Shown here piece after piece: positions 57,151-64,000 of a stretch of 64,000 nucleotides of DNA. Numbering within the stretch: the first letter of the stretch is position 1; the number at the start of each line of letters is the position of its first letter. Origin of the DNA: Comamonas denitrificans (GTDB lineage: Bacteria > Pseudomonadota > Gammaproteobacteria > Burkholderiales > Burkholderiaceae_C); assembly GCF_017368815.1 (NCBI RefSeq), contig NZ_JAFNME010000010.1, forward strand, positions 25,033 through 89,032. The letters are read 5' to 3'. The translations under genes and the position numbers were made by a program. The notes below the pieces were generated by a model. It saw only the letters and a list, made by a program, of their open reading frames with translations. It ran no database searches and was not told the DNA's origin.

Positions 57151-57191
57151 TTGAGTATGCTCCATCTGTCGTTCTCATTTGAGTATGAGAA
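57146..57191. promoter_or_regulatory. Paired operator sites of the phage repressor
   Basis: CTCATTTGAGTATG occurs at 57146-57159 (covering the repressor start codon) and at 57174-57187, 28 bp apart. The second is extended to the palindrome TTCTCATTTGAGTATGAGAA (57172-57191). Confidence 0.75.
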
Positions 57192-57219
57192 CGGCGGTAA
57201 TTTTCGCATGGAGCTACAC

Positions 57220-57522
57220 ATGACCGCATCTTCTTCTCGCATCTCCCCTTGTCCGTCCCCTGCTGACCCCGGTTCTGCTGCTGTGGTAGCTCACGCTGCA
57301 GTGCCCAGCAGTGGGGCGGGCATCGTCCCCTCTTATCAAGACTACGACAAAGATTTCTTTGATCTTTTTGAGTCCCATGGCTATGTCTCGCGGGGTGCTT
57401 ACGTTCTGCTTTCTCTTGCAAATATCAGTAGCCCTTTTGTATCCAATTCGACTCGAGTTCAGTCAGCTGATCATTTGATTCTTCATGCGCAGCTCTGTAT
57501 CGGCGTTGGTTGCGAGTCTTGA
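57220..57522 (+). CDS. Phage early protein of unknown function (100 aa)
   Basis: The start MTASSSRISPCPSPADPGSA has a GGAG site 6 bp upstream; longer versions begin inside the operator. The N-terminal third is low-complexity and the rest (YQDYDKDFFDLFESHGYVSR) may fold. It is divergent from the repressor and the first gene under the operator, so it may be a regulator or replication accessory. Not recognised. Confidence 0.55.
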   Translation: MTASSSRISPCPSPADPGSAAVVAHAAVPSSGAGIVPSYQDYDKDFFDLFESHGYVSRGAYVLLSLANISSPFVSNSTRVQSADHLILHAQLCIGVGCES

Positions 57523-57605
57523 TAGCTCCTCGCATTGCCTCGCGTGCGGGGCAATTCAGGGGGTTTTCTTGTTCACCCCTCCCCCTGGGGTTCAAAGGGT
57601 TTTCT

Positions 57606-57962
57606 ATGTCTGAAGCTACTGCTACTGCTACTGCTACTGCTGCTGCTGCTGCTGTTACTGCTCGTTTGCCTGCTTTTATTCGTGTCCTTGTTGTTCAACC
57701 CCCAAAAGAGGGGGTTGGTAAAACTGGCAAGCCTTATAAGTTTCAGGAAGTTGATTGCGTTGCTCTCGATGAGAACGGTGAAGCATTGCAAGTTGGTGTT
57801 TTGCCTGTCCCCAATAAGTTGATCGGTATGGTCACTGAGGGCGTTTATTCCCCTGTTTACGGTATGCGCGTTGACTTTCAGACTCGCAAAATCGGTCCCT
57901 CTATCATTGATTTGAATCGCGTTGAAAATCGTCAGCGCGTCGCTCCTTCTTCTACCAAATGA
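57606..57962 (+). CDS. Phage single-stranded DNA-binding protein (gene V-like)
   Basis: A 118-residue product. After an alanine/threonine-rich start encoded by a hexamer repeat, residues about 20-110 (ARLPAFIRVLVVQPPKEGVG, then KTGKPYKFQEVDCVAL, VYSPVYGMRVDFQTRK) look like an OB-fold ssDNA-binding protein of inoviruses. Such a protein coats phage ssDNA before packaging. It overlaps the next gene by 4 bp. Confidence 0.65.
   Translation: MSEATATATATAAAAAVTARLPAFIRVLVVQPPKEGVGKTGKPYKFQEVDCVALDENGEALQVGVLPVPNKLIGMVTEGVYSPVYGMRVDFQTRKIGPSIIDLNRVENRQRVAPSSTK
57614..57661 (+). repeat. In-frame GCTACT/GCT microsatellite
   Basis: About 48 bp of ACTGCT and GCT units inside the ssDNA-binding protein gene encode a threonine/alanine tract. 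Units are multiples of three, so slippage would change length but not frame. Confidence 0.8.
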
Positions 57963-58159
57963 CTGAGCAAGTAATCCAGTGTCCTTCTCAATGCACTGTT
58001 ACGGTTGTGCATTCCTTTCATTCGCCCTTGCTTAATTTGAGTCTTGAGGATGCTGGATTACTTATTGGCCCTATTACTTTGGTTTTTTGCGTAGCTTGGG
58101 GAATCCGGGCCTTGCTGCGTGTTGTTAACTCCCCGGAAAAAGGAAATGATGATGTTTGA
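57959..58159 (+). CDS. Small phage membrane protein (66 aa)
   Basis: The start MTEQVIQCPSQCTVTVVHSF overlaps the upstream stop (ATGA). One membrane helix is visible at about residues 34-52 (LLIGPITLVFCVAWGIRALL). Position just before the coat gene suits a minor coat or assembly protein of the pVII/pIX type. The end overlaps the coat gene start. Confidence 0.65.
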   Translation: MTEQVIQCPSQCTVTVVHSFHSPLLNLSLEDAGLLIGPITLVFCVAWGIRALLRVVNSPEKGNDDV

Positions 58160-58397
58160 TTCTGTCAAAAACGCTGTTATCACTGCAGCACAAAATACCA
58201 AAACCCTCGGCCTTTCTGTTGGCACTGGTCTGATGGTTTACGGCGGTAAGGCTTTTGCTGCTCCTCCTACGGCTCCTGATGTTGCGGATGGCGTTGCCTT
58301 TATTGAAAGCCTTCTGGTTCCCATTGGCCTCTTGGGTGCTGCCTTCTTGATCGTCGGTATCGCTATCAAGGGTTGGAAAATCATGCGTTCCGTTTAA
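58152..58397 (+). CDS. Major coat protein (pVIII-like)
   Basis: The start MFDSVKNAVITAAQNTKTLG gives 81 residues; two adjacent ATGs (58146, 58149) are alternatives. A leader ends at AFA-APP near residue 36. The mature 45-residue part has an acidic start (PDVADGVAFIES), one membrane helix (LLVPIGLLGAAFLIVGIAIK) and a basic end (GWKIMRSV), the classic filamentous coat layout. A strong terminator follows. Confidence 0.9.
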   Translation: MFDSVKNAVITAAQNTKTLGLSVGTGLMVYGGKAFAAPPTAPDVADGVAFIESLLVPIGLLGAAFLIVGIAIKGWKIMRSV

Positions 58398-58440
58398 TTC
58401 GCTCACATTTACGGGCGACAGGGTGCGCTTATTTGCGTGC

Positions 58441-58493
58441 CCTTTTTTTAGTGCTGGCCGGAAAGCTTTAGCGCGGCCAGCACTAAAAAAAGG
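58441..58493. terminator. Perfect 20-bp inverted repeat terminator after coat gene
   Basis: CCTTTTTTTAGTGCTGGCCG (58441-58460) and its exact complement (58474-58493) flank a 13-nt loop. The A and T runs in the arms make it bidirectional. Inoviruses commonly terminate after gene VIII to give coat excess. Confidence 0.9.
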
Positions 58494-58500
58494 GAGGGTC

Positions 58501-58611
58501 ATGAAATGGGTTTACTTGTTCTGCTGGTTTACATGGGGGCGTTATGGCTTATCGTTTCCGACTAATATTTTTTTTCTTTGCTGCATTTTCTTGCTCTGCT
58601 TTTGCCGCTAA
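58501..58611 (+). CDS. Possible tiny phage membrane peptide (36 aa)
   Basis: The frame MKWVYLFCWFTWGRYGLSFP and a hydrophobic C-terminus overlaps the adsorption-protein start. A strong GGGAGGG site lies directly upstream. It could be a minor coat peptide or a coupling leader for the next gene. Not recognised. Confidence 0.4.
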   Translation: MKWVYLFCWFTWGRYGLSFPTNIFFLCCIFLLCFCR

Positions 58612-59914
58612 TAATGGATCTCCGCCTTCTTCCGTTGGCTCTTGTGGCTGGTATTCCAGAGATCCTACCGGAACTCAGCAATATGAAAACTGTGTTCAAA
58701 ATCTAAAAAATTCATATGGTTTTAAGATTGTTGAATGGAAATATACTAATCACCCTGCCGCTGCTAGTTACCATCCTTTAACTGCTGCACTTATTTGTAA
58801 TTCTGGATATTGGGATGGTGTTCTTTGCTCCCCTGTACCTTCTTGCCCTGGTGGCAAAATTTTTAACCTTGAAACTAAAACTTGTCCACCTTTAGATGAT
58901 TCCTGCGAATCACTAGCAGAAAAATGCGAAACTTTGAACGGCTCTAAGAAATGGATTACCGGCCTTCGTAGAGATGTAGGTTATAAGCCTTTTAAAACTT
59001 GCACACCTGCTGGTCTTGTGCCTGGCTGCAATAAAGGCTGCGTTATCAATTCCTCCGGTAATGGTGTTTTTTATAAAGATCAATCCGGTGATTATTATTT
59101 CGAGGGGGAAGGGACTATCTCTTCTGAGACTTGTTTCCCTACGTCTGAAGGGAGTGTAGAGCCGCCAAAAGAAGAGGATAATCCGCTTCCCCCCAGTGAA
59201 CCGCCAGAGAAGCCCTGTAAACCTGGAGAGTATCAAAGCACTGTAAACGGCACAAAAGTTTGTCTTCCTGCTAAATCTCAGGAAACAATTATTAAAGAAG
59301 AAACAATTAATAATAATGACAATACAACCACCAACATAAATACTACAGTTAAATGTGAAAACGGTAAATGCACTATTTCAGAAACTACGGCAGATAAAGA
59401 CTCCTCCGGTGCAACTACTGGGGAATCAACTAAAGAAACTCAAGTTTCCCAATCTGATTTTTGTGCTCAAAATCCCGGCTCATCCGTTTGCAAATCCCCT
59501 GGTCTTGGTAAAGAGGAGGGGGAGGGCGAAGATGGGGAAAAAAGTTCTTTTTCCGGCTCTTGCAGCTCAAGTTTTAATTGTGAGGGCGATCCTGTTCAAT
59601 GCGCTATTGCGCTAGAACAGCACAAAACCGCTTGTAAGTTGTTTGACGAGTCAAATACTTATTTTCAGGCGTTTAAGGATGCAGAGGCGTCTAATTCAGA
59701 TGGTGTTGAATCTTCCACCGTTGATCTTGCATCTCATGTAAGCGTTGATTCTGTTATTGGCTCTGGTGCTTGTCCTGCTGATATTGAAGTTACCGTTTTC
59801 AATCAGGTTATACCTTTTGAATTATCTAAGTTTTGTCGCTATTTCGATGCCATGGGTATGCTTATAGTTTTGGGTGCGTCTGTTGGTTGTCTTCGTATAT
59901 TGGGGAGTGGGTAA
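58544..59914 (+). CDS. Phage adsorption protein (pIII/TspB-like)
   Basis: A 456-residue protein with a signal peptide (RFRLIFFFFAAFSCSAFA), a cysteine-rich N-terminal region (residues about 30-170) and a low-complexity acidic and N/T-rich linker. A C-terminal part follows with CPADIEVTVFNQVIPFELSK and a terminal membrane helix (GMLIVLGASVGCLRILGSG). The layout matches TspB-related adsorption proteins of beta-proteobacterial inoviruses. It binds the host pilus or receptor and caps the virion. Confidence 0.8.
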   Translation: MAYRFRLIFFFFAAFSCSAFAANNGSPPSSVGSCGWYSRDPTGTQQYENCVQNLKNSYGFKIVEWKYTNHPAAASYHPLTAALICNSGYWDGVLCSPVPSCPGGKIFNLETKTCPPLDDSCESLAEKCETLNGSKKWITGLRRDVGYKPFKTCTPAGLVPGCNKGCVINSSGNGVFYKDQSGDYYFEGEGTISSETCFPTSEGSVEPPKEEDNPLPPSEPPEKPCKPGEYQSTVNGTKVCLPAKSQETIIKEETINNNDNTTTNINTTVKCENGKCTISETTADKDSSGATTGESTKETQVSQSDFCAQNPGSSVCKSPGLGKEEGEGEDGEKSSFSGSCSSSFNCEGDPVQCAIALEQHKTACKLFDESNTYFQAFKDAEASNSDGVESSTVDLASHVSVDSVIGSGACPADIEVTVFNQVIPFELSKFCRYFDAMGMLIVLGASVGCLRILGSG

Positions 59915-59917
59915 TTT

Positions 59918-60220
59918 ATGCCAGTTATTGCCGGTATTATCTGGGGTGGTCTGTTAAATATTGTCGGGACTCTTGTTGGTCGTGTCTTTCTAGCTATTGG
60001 GCTTGGCGTTGTTTCCTATATTGGCTTTGGGTCTGTTCTGGATCAGATCACTTCTGTGGGGCGTGATTCATTAGTTGGGCTTCCTCCTGAGTTTAAACAA
60101 ATTCTTGGTCTTTTGCGTATTGGTGAAGTTTTCACTATGTATTCTTCTACTGTTTCCATAAAGATGATGTATCAATATGGTCTTTCTAATGGCACTATTA
60201 AACGTATGAGGTATCGCTAA
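59918..60220 (+). CDS. DUF2523 minor coat protein (pVI-like)
   Basis: A 100-residue protein with two hydrophobic stretches (IIWGGLLNIVGTLVGRVFLA; LAIGLGVVSYIGFGSVLDQI) matching DUF2523 proteins found between pIII and Zot genes. It probably joins the adsorption end of the virion. It overlaps the Zot start by 1 bp. Confidence 0.85.
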   Translation: MPVIAGIIWGGLLNIVGTLVGRVFLAIGLGVVSYIGFGSVLDQITSVGRDSLVGLPPEFKQILGLLRIGEVFTMYSSTVSIKMMYQYGLSNGTIKRMRYR

Positions 60221-61290
60221 TGTTTTATCTTGTTACCGGTGGGGTCGGTACTGGCAAGACTCTTTTTACGCTTAAATGGGTTCGTGAGTTGCAACTCGAA
60301 ACTGGTCGGCCTGTCTGCTATTGTCTCGATGGTCGTGGTGAAACCGTTTTGAAGCTTAAGGGTGAAGCATTAGAGTTCGGCTGGAAAGAAATAGATTTTG
60401 TCACTTGGGAAAATCAAGATGATGGTACTATTTTTATTCTCGATGAGTGCCACGAGCTGCTTCCTTCTCGCGGTTTAAATCGCGGTAGTCCCCCTGACCA
60501 TATTCAGGCGCTTGCTCGTCATCGTCATCGTGGCTTTGATTTCTTTCTTATTACTCAGCATGCTAAAAATATTGACGCTTTTGTTCGTCGCTTAATTGCT
60601 GACCCTGGGTATCATCGTCATTTAAAGCGTCGTAATGGGTCTAATACAGTTGCTCAGCTTCAATGGCCTAATGTCTTTGATAAGTGCGAATCTAATACCG
60701 CTGGTAAGACTGCTACTGTTACTGACATTCGTTATCCAAAAGAGGTTTTTGATTGGTATGAATCTGCCAGTATTCATACTGCTAAATATCGCATTCCAAA
60801 ACAGCTGTATCTCGTTTTTGCTGCTATCGTCTTGGTGCCCCTCGTTCTTTGGTATGCAGTGCATTTTTTCAGGGGCTTGGGTTCTTCTTCCTCTTCTGAT
60901 GCTGATGCTGGCCCTGGTCTTATTGCTTCTGCTAGAAATATAGGTGCTATTTCCTCGCCTACTCTCGGTTCTGCTCAAGAGGGCCGCGTTATGACTCAGC
61001 AGGAATATATTGATTCTTTGAAGCCTAGAATTTCTGCTCTTCCTTGGACTGCTCCGCGCTATGACGAAATCACTCAGCCAGTGAAGGCGCCTTTTCCGGC
61101 TGCTTGCCTTTTGCGCCTTGAAAAACCTAAGGATTGCGCGTGCTGGTCGCAAGATGCAACCCCTTTGACCGTCCCCTTTGAAACTTGTCGTGATATTGCT
61201 CAAACCGGCGTTTTCATAGATTGGCAGTCTTCTCCTGGTACTGCCTCTGGGCCTGTTTCACCTTCTCCGCTGTTAGGCTCTTCTTCGTGA
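60220..61290 (+). CDS. zot: Zonular occludens toxin-like assembly ATPase (pI)
   Basis: A 356-residue protein with Walker A GGVGTGKT at residues 7-14, Walker B IFILDECHEL near residue 72 and one membrane helix near residues 197-217 (LYLVFAAIVLVPLVLWYAVH). The C-terminal part is periplasmic. It is the inovirus assembly motor at the inner membrane. It closes the structural operon. Confidence 0.94.
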   Translation: MFYLVTGGVGTGKTLFTLKWVRELQLETGRPVCYCLDGRGETVLKLKGEALEFGWKEIDFVTWENQDDGTIFILDECHELLPSRGLNRGSPPDHIQALARHRHRGFDFFLITQHAKNIDAFVRRLIADPGYHRHLKRRNGSNTVAQLQWPNVFDKCESNTAGKTATVTDIRYPKEVFDWYESASIHTAKYRIPKQLYLVFAAIVLVPLVLWYAVHFFRGLGSSSSSDADAGPGLIASARNIGAISSPTLGSAQEGRVMTQQEYIDSLKPRISALPWTAPRYDEITQPVKAPFPAACLLRLEKPKDCACWSQDATPLTVPFETCRDIAQTGVFIDWQSSPGTASGPVSPSPLLGSSS

Positions 61291-61520
61291 TTTTGCCCAG
61301 CTTCTGGCTCTTCAAAATGAATAACTTCATTTTCACTGTGGGTAAAAAGTTTTTCACTTTAAAAGTGTTTACTTTTACTAAGTACAATTTTCTTTTTGTT
61401 TTCCATAATACCGCTTAAATATATCTAATTTCTTTTAAATACGGTTTATTTTTCATTTTTTCTTACGCCTGTGGGTAAAAATATTTTCACTTTAAATTCT
61501 CTCCTTCGCCACCGGCCCAG

Positions 61521-61767
61521 CTCGTGGCCACCGGCCCAGCTCCTGGCCACCGGCCCAGCTCGTGGCCACCGGCCCAGCTCGTGGCCACCGGCCCAGCTCG
61601 TGGCCACCGGCCCAGCTCGTGGCCACCGGCCCAGCTCGTGGCCACCGGCCCAGCCCCTGGCCACCGGCCCAGCTCCTGGCCACCGGCCCAGCTCCTGGCC
61701 ACCGGCCCAGCCCCTGGCCACCGGCCCAGCTCGTGGCCATCGGCCCGGCCCCTGGCCATCGGCCATT
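61521..61767 (+). repeat. Tandem array, 13 copies of a 19-bp unit
   Basis: Thirteen 19-bp units of the type CTCGTGGCCACCGGCCCAG follow each other without spacers; a partial unit precedes (61507-61520). Variation is mostly in the first five bases (CTCGT, CTCCT or CCCCT), and the last two units diverge. Each unit contains GGCC-ACC-GGCC, a small hairpin. All frames through it are open by chance because stops are absent. Confidence 0.95.
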
Positions 61768-62011
61768 GTTGGCCTGGCTGTTTGGCTGTTTCAAGGGGAT
61801 TTTTTAAAAAGGGAAGTTAGGTGGGCTGTCGTTTAAATCGTAGCTGGCTGCTGTGGGCAAGAGGGGTGAGAAGGTTGGGGATGTGGGTAACTTGCTCGCA
61901 AGTTATCCATATCTCCAGCCTGACCCCCCTTTTGTCCATAGCTCGGATAAAGCATGGTCGTTTGCCCCGGCTGCCTGGGGCGCGGCGTATCCGGTATGGG
62001 GGGGATGTTGC

Positions 62012-62075
62012 GGCCGCGTAGCGGCCATGTGCTGCCCCTGGCTGCAGCCAGTGGGCAAGGCCGGCGAAGCCGGCC
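62012..62075. promoter_or_regulatory. Cluster of three hairpins before the replication gene
   Basis: GGCCGC-GTA-GCGGCC (62012-62026), CTGGCTGCAGCCAG (62038-62051, extended by TGCCC/GGGCA) and GGCCGGC-GAA-GCCGGCC (62059-62075) are three strong stems in 64 bases. Such clusters mark inovirus origins and packaging signals. Confidence 0.6.
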
Positions 62076-62215
62076 TAGATTTATCCCATAAACACTTTGG
62101 GACATCACTACGTTTCTTCGGGCGCTTGCCCATGAAGTCCTAGAAAAAAAAAGTGCCCCGGCGCTCGTTCGCATCGAGCCCAGGGCGTTGATAGCAACCT
62201 CTCGTACAGGTCACT

Positions 62216-63151
62216 ATGATTAGAATTATGAACGAAGCTTTTCCCGGTGTCATCTTCACTTCGCAAGAGTTGTTGGCGCAAATCTACGCTGGGGCCACTC
62301 TGACGGTTTTTGAGGGGCTGCGGGGGGAGGGGCTCAATGTCAAGGCCCATGACCTTGGAAACGGTCATTTGGAGCTGTCTGCATCCTCTCCTACGGTTTG
62401 GGTAGAGCGCGATGGCTGGAACCGCGTCGTCATTGAGACTTATCTTGAAAACGCGATAGCTCGGGAGGAAGAGGAGGCCGAAGAGCGTCGTGAACGGTCG
62501 CTGACCATTGCTGCAAACCGGGCTAAGACAAAAGTGCGCAAGCTCTGCAAGCTCATTGCTGCCGATACGCTGCTGACGCTGACCTATCAGCACTGTGAAG
62601 CTGACCTGCAGCGTAGCAAAAAGGATCTGAAAGAGTTTGTGCGCCGTTTGCGTCGGCTGCTGCCTGGGTTCTCCTGCGTGGCTGTGTATGAGTACCAAAA
62701 GCGCGGTGCTCTGCACTGGCACATAGCAACTGCTGGGATGCCCACGCGCTTTGAAAAGAAAGCTGCTGATGGGTCTACCTACCATGTCAAGAGTTTTGAC
62801 GCGCTACGCGCCGTCTGGCGCTCTGTGGTGGGTGAACGTGGGGGCAACGTCGATCTGTCCCGGCGCAAGGCGCATAGCCAGCGAAGCCCAGCTCGCATTG
62901 CAACGTACATCTCCAAATACATCGTCAAGGCATTCAAAGAAGGGCAAGCCTTCACAAATCGCTATACGTGCTTTGGCAAGTTTGATATGCCTGCTCCGGT
63001 ATCCCTGGGCCACTTTCCTACGGCCCTGGCTGCGATTGAAGCTTGCTATGCCCTTGTCGGTGACGGGCAAACTATCGTGTTGTCGCATCTGAGCCGCTGG
63101 CGTGATTGGTTTGTGCTCCATGCTGAAGCAAAACGGGCACGGCCTGGTTAG
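62216..63151 (+). CDS. Rolling-circle replication initiator (HUH family)
   Basis: A 311-residue protein. Motif 1 is LLTLTYQH near residue 120, the HUH metal site is HWHI near residue 168 (RGALHWHIATAG), and the catalytic tyrosine motif is TYISKYIVKAF near residue 230. It nicks the replicative form to start rolling-circle replication, like gene II protein. A second ATG at 62228 is possible. It lies right after the hairpin cluster. Confidence 0.85.
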   Translation: MIRIMNEAFPGVIFTSQELLAQIYAGATLTVFEGLRGEGLNVKAHDLGNGHLELSASSPTVWVERDGWNRVVIETYLENAIAREEEEAEERRERSLTIAANRAKTKVRKLCKLIAADTLLTLTYQHCEADLQRSKKDLKEFVRRLRRLLPGFSCVAVYEYQKRGALHWHIATAGMPTRFEKKAADGSTYHVKSFDALRAVWRSVVGERGGNVDLSRRKAHSQRSPARIATYISKYIVKAFKEGQAFTNRYTCFGKFDMPAPVSLGHFPTALAAIEACYALVGDGQTIVLSHLSRWRDWFVLHAEAKRARPG

Positions 63152-63192
63152 TCATGGTCGGCGCTCCTGTTCTTTAACTTACAGGAGTTTTT

Positions 63193-63780
63193 ATGTTGAT
63201 TGGTTACGCGCGGGTCAGTACGCAAGATCAGGATAACGCGCTGCAGCTTGACGCGCTGGCCCGGCTGGGCTGTTCGGTTGTCTTTGAAGAGAAAGGTAGC
63301 GGGGCTACTCGAAAGGGGCGAAAAGAGCTTGCTCTATGTCTTGCATCTCTGCGCAAGGGCGATACGCTCTGCGTTTACAAGATTGATCGTATTGCGCGAA
63401 GTCTTTTTGACCTGTTGGATATCCTGCATCACCTTGAGAGGGTTGGCGCTGCAATCAAAAGCGTTACTGAGCCTCTCGACACTACAAACCCTATGGGTGT
63501 CTTCATGGTGCAGATACTGGGGGCCGTGGCCCAGCTCGAACGGTCAATGATCAGGGAGCGGTCTATTGCTGGCCAGTTGTCGGCACGTGAGCGGGGGCGT
63601 GTTCCTGGTCGTGTGCGGTCTTTGGGTGATTTTGAATCAAAAGCTGTAGCTGAGTACCTTAGCGGTGACTGCACTTACGCGGGTCTTGCCCTTAAATATG
63701 GTGTCTCTGTCTCTGCTATTAAGCGCGCGGTCTATCGTGTCACGAAGCCTGCTGAGTACGCTAAACGCTGCAAGCTCTAA
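63193..63780 (+). CDS. Serine recombinase (resolvase/invertase family)
   Basis: A 195-residue recombinase with the catalytic serine at residue 9 in YARVSTQDQ, the arginines in YKIDRIARSLFDLLDIL and RSMIRERS, and a C-terminal helix-turn-helix (TYAGLALKYGVSVSAIKRAV). An ACAGGAG site precedes the ATG. It probably mediates phage insertion at tRNA-Ser. Its 3' end is antisense to the extended repressor frame in the circular phage. Confidence 0.9.
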   Translation: MLIGYARVSTQDQDNALQLDALARLGCSVVFEEKGSGATRKGRKELALCLASLRKGDTLCVYKIDRIARSLFDLLDILHHLERVGAAIKSVTEPLDTTNPMGVFMVQILGAVAQLERSMIRERSIAGQLSARERGRVPGRVRSLGDFESKAVAEYLSGDCTYAGLALKYGVSVSAIKRAVYRVTKPAEYAKRCKL

Positions 63781-63800
63781 AACCGTGTTATAGTTACGGC

Positions 63801-63826
63801 TTGGCGGATTCATTCGTTTCCGCCAA
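63801..63826. other. attR of filamentous prophage
   Basis: The core TTCGTTTCCGCCAA is at 63813-63826. TTGGCGGA (63801-63808) and TCCGCCAA (63819-63826) form a perfect 8-bp inverted repeat here, absent from the tRNA side, as expected for a phage-derived recombinase site. Confidence 0.85.
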
Positions 63827-63862
63827 TTGTAAAAATTTTCAAAACTTTCACAAAATGTGTGG

Positions 63863-64000
63863 TACAATAAAGTTTCGCTGATTGCAGCGGTGCTTAGAAG
63901 TTGCAAAACTTCTGTTTGAGATCTTTAACAAGATACAGCCGATAAGCGTGGGTATTTGGTGGTGGATAGAAGTTTGCCATTAAATACTCATGTGAATATG
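63863..64000 (+). promoter_or_regulatory. Promoter and leader of a downstream rRNA operon
   Basis: An extended -10 element TGGTACAAT ends at 63868. The sequence GATCTTTAACA and ACAGCCGATAAGCGTGGGTA after it match the antitermination leader that precedes 16S rRNA in Comamonadaceae. The rRNA itself starts beyond the window. No clear -35 hexamer is seen; the extended -10 may compensate. Confidence 0.65.

Larger units (their letters stand above)
61291..62215. other. Phage non-coding region, probable origin and packaging signals
   Basis: No convincing gene. It contains an AT-rich stretch (61300-61500), the 19-bp repeat array (61521-61767), the inverted repeat TAACTTG-CTCG-CAAGTTA near 61889-61906 and a hairpin cluster (62012-62075) before the replication gene. 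Confidence 0.65.
56799..63826. mobile_element. Filamentous (inovirus) prophage, 7.0 kb
   Basis: The direct 14-bp repeats bound a complete-looking gene order: repressor, early small gene, ssDNA-binding protein, small membrane proteins, coat protein, terminator, TspB-like adsorption protein, DUF2523 minor coat, Zot, non-coding origin region, HUH replication protein and serine recombinase. Use of a serine recombinase and a tRNA-Ser target resembles the Ralstonia RSM-type inoviruses. No broken gene was found, so it may be active. Confidence 0.92.

Noticed and set aside
57151..57522. 123-codon version of the phage early gene starting at TTG
   Set aside because: That start lies in the operator; the ATG at 57220 has a proper ribosome site.
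61521..61767. CRISPR array
   Set aside because: Units are contiguous with no unique spacers and no cas genes are present.
61446..61836. Several open frames on both strands through the 19-bp array
   Set aside because: They exist only because the repeat lacks stop codons; the repeated peptides differ by frame and have no start signals.
63637..63906. Independent 89-codon gene on the minus strand at attR
   Set aside because: Its beginning is in rRNA-leader DNA and its end is antisense to the recombinase gene; it matters only as the tail of the repressor frame in circular phage.

Overview
The window looks like a chromosomal segment of a Burkholderiales bacterium, most likely Comamonadaceae. Three things point there: the order gyrA-serC-pheA-tyrA-aroA/cmk-rpsA-ihfB-lapA-lapB, the fused aroA-cmk gene, and the tmRNA tag ANDERFALAA. 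Housekeeping DNA is GC-rich. Two large mobile elements and one decayed island interrupt it and are lower in GC or patchy.

Layout. 1-5383: mltD (partial), gloB, a methyltransferase and rnhA, then the molybdenum cofactor genes moeA, mobA and moaA. 5469-19684: an integrative element of about 14.1 kb in a tRNA-Arg(UCU) gene. It has a tyrosine integrase, small unknown genes, a MobF/TrwC-like relaxase, a relaxosome accessory protein, a TrwB/TraD-like coupling protein, a DnaT/lambda-P-like replication pair, an AlpA-like regulator, iterons and a candidate oriT. No mating-pair-formation genes are visible, so it is best described as a mobilizable element (IME). 19743-37086: tRNA-Thr, fbp, pepN, prfB with its programmed frameshift, lapB, lapA, ihfB, rpsA, aroA-cmk, tyrA, pheA, serC and gyrA, nearly all on the minus strand. 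37087-39580: ompA-like gene, ubiG, gph and ssrA (tmRNA). 39580-43230: a degraded island after ssrA, with an intact DUF1778/GNAT toxin-antitoxin pair, a zinc-ribbon protein, fragments of a large serine recombinase system, an IS3-family scrap and an hsdS remnant. 43268-56811: msrQ, msrP, glnS, aroQ, a hydrolase, lpxH, two cyclophilins, a TPR protein, cysS, an AlkA-type glycosylase, accA, tilS, lysC and tRNA-Ser(GCU). 56799-63826: a complete-looking filamentous (inovirus) prophage of 7.0 kb in the tRNA-Ser gene. It has a repressor, ssDNA-binding protein, coat, TspB-like adsorption protein, DUF2523 minor coat, Zot, HUH replication protein and a serine recombinase. 63827-64000: the promoter and leader of an rRNA operon.

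The most interesting observation concerns the prophage. Its attP core lies inside the 3' end of the repressor reading frame. In the integrated form the frame ends a few codons into the tRNA-Ser gene (122 aa). Joining the two prophage ends in silico, as in the circular phage, keeps the frame open for 58 further codons antisense to the recombinase gene (175 aa). Integration would therefore change the C-terminus of the regulator, an architecture comparable to integration-dependent immunity in some mycobacteriophages. Two operator-like repeats flank and overlap the repressor start, and a phage-borne terminator follows the tRNA.

Other points: the IME replaced the 3' half of its tRNA-Arg target and left the original half at the far end; its two ends share 11-bp-spaced TTGTCACCC repeats; it has a consensus promoter embedded in a 13-bp inverted repeat; and the chromosome carries two families of small dispersed palindromes, one of which starts exactly at gene stop codons.
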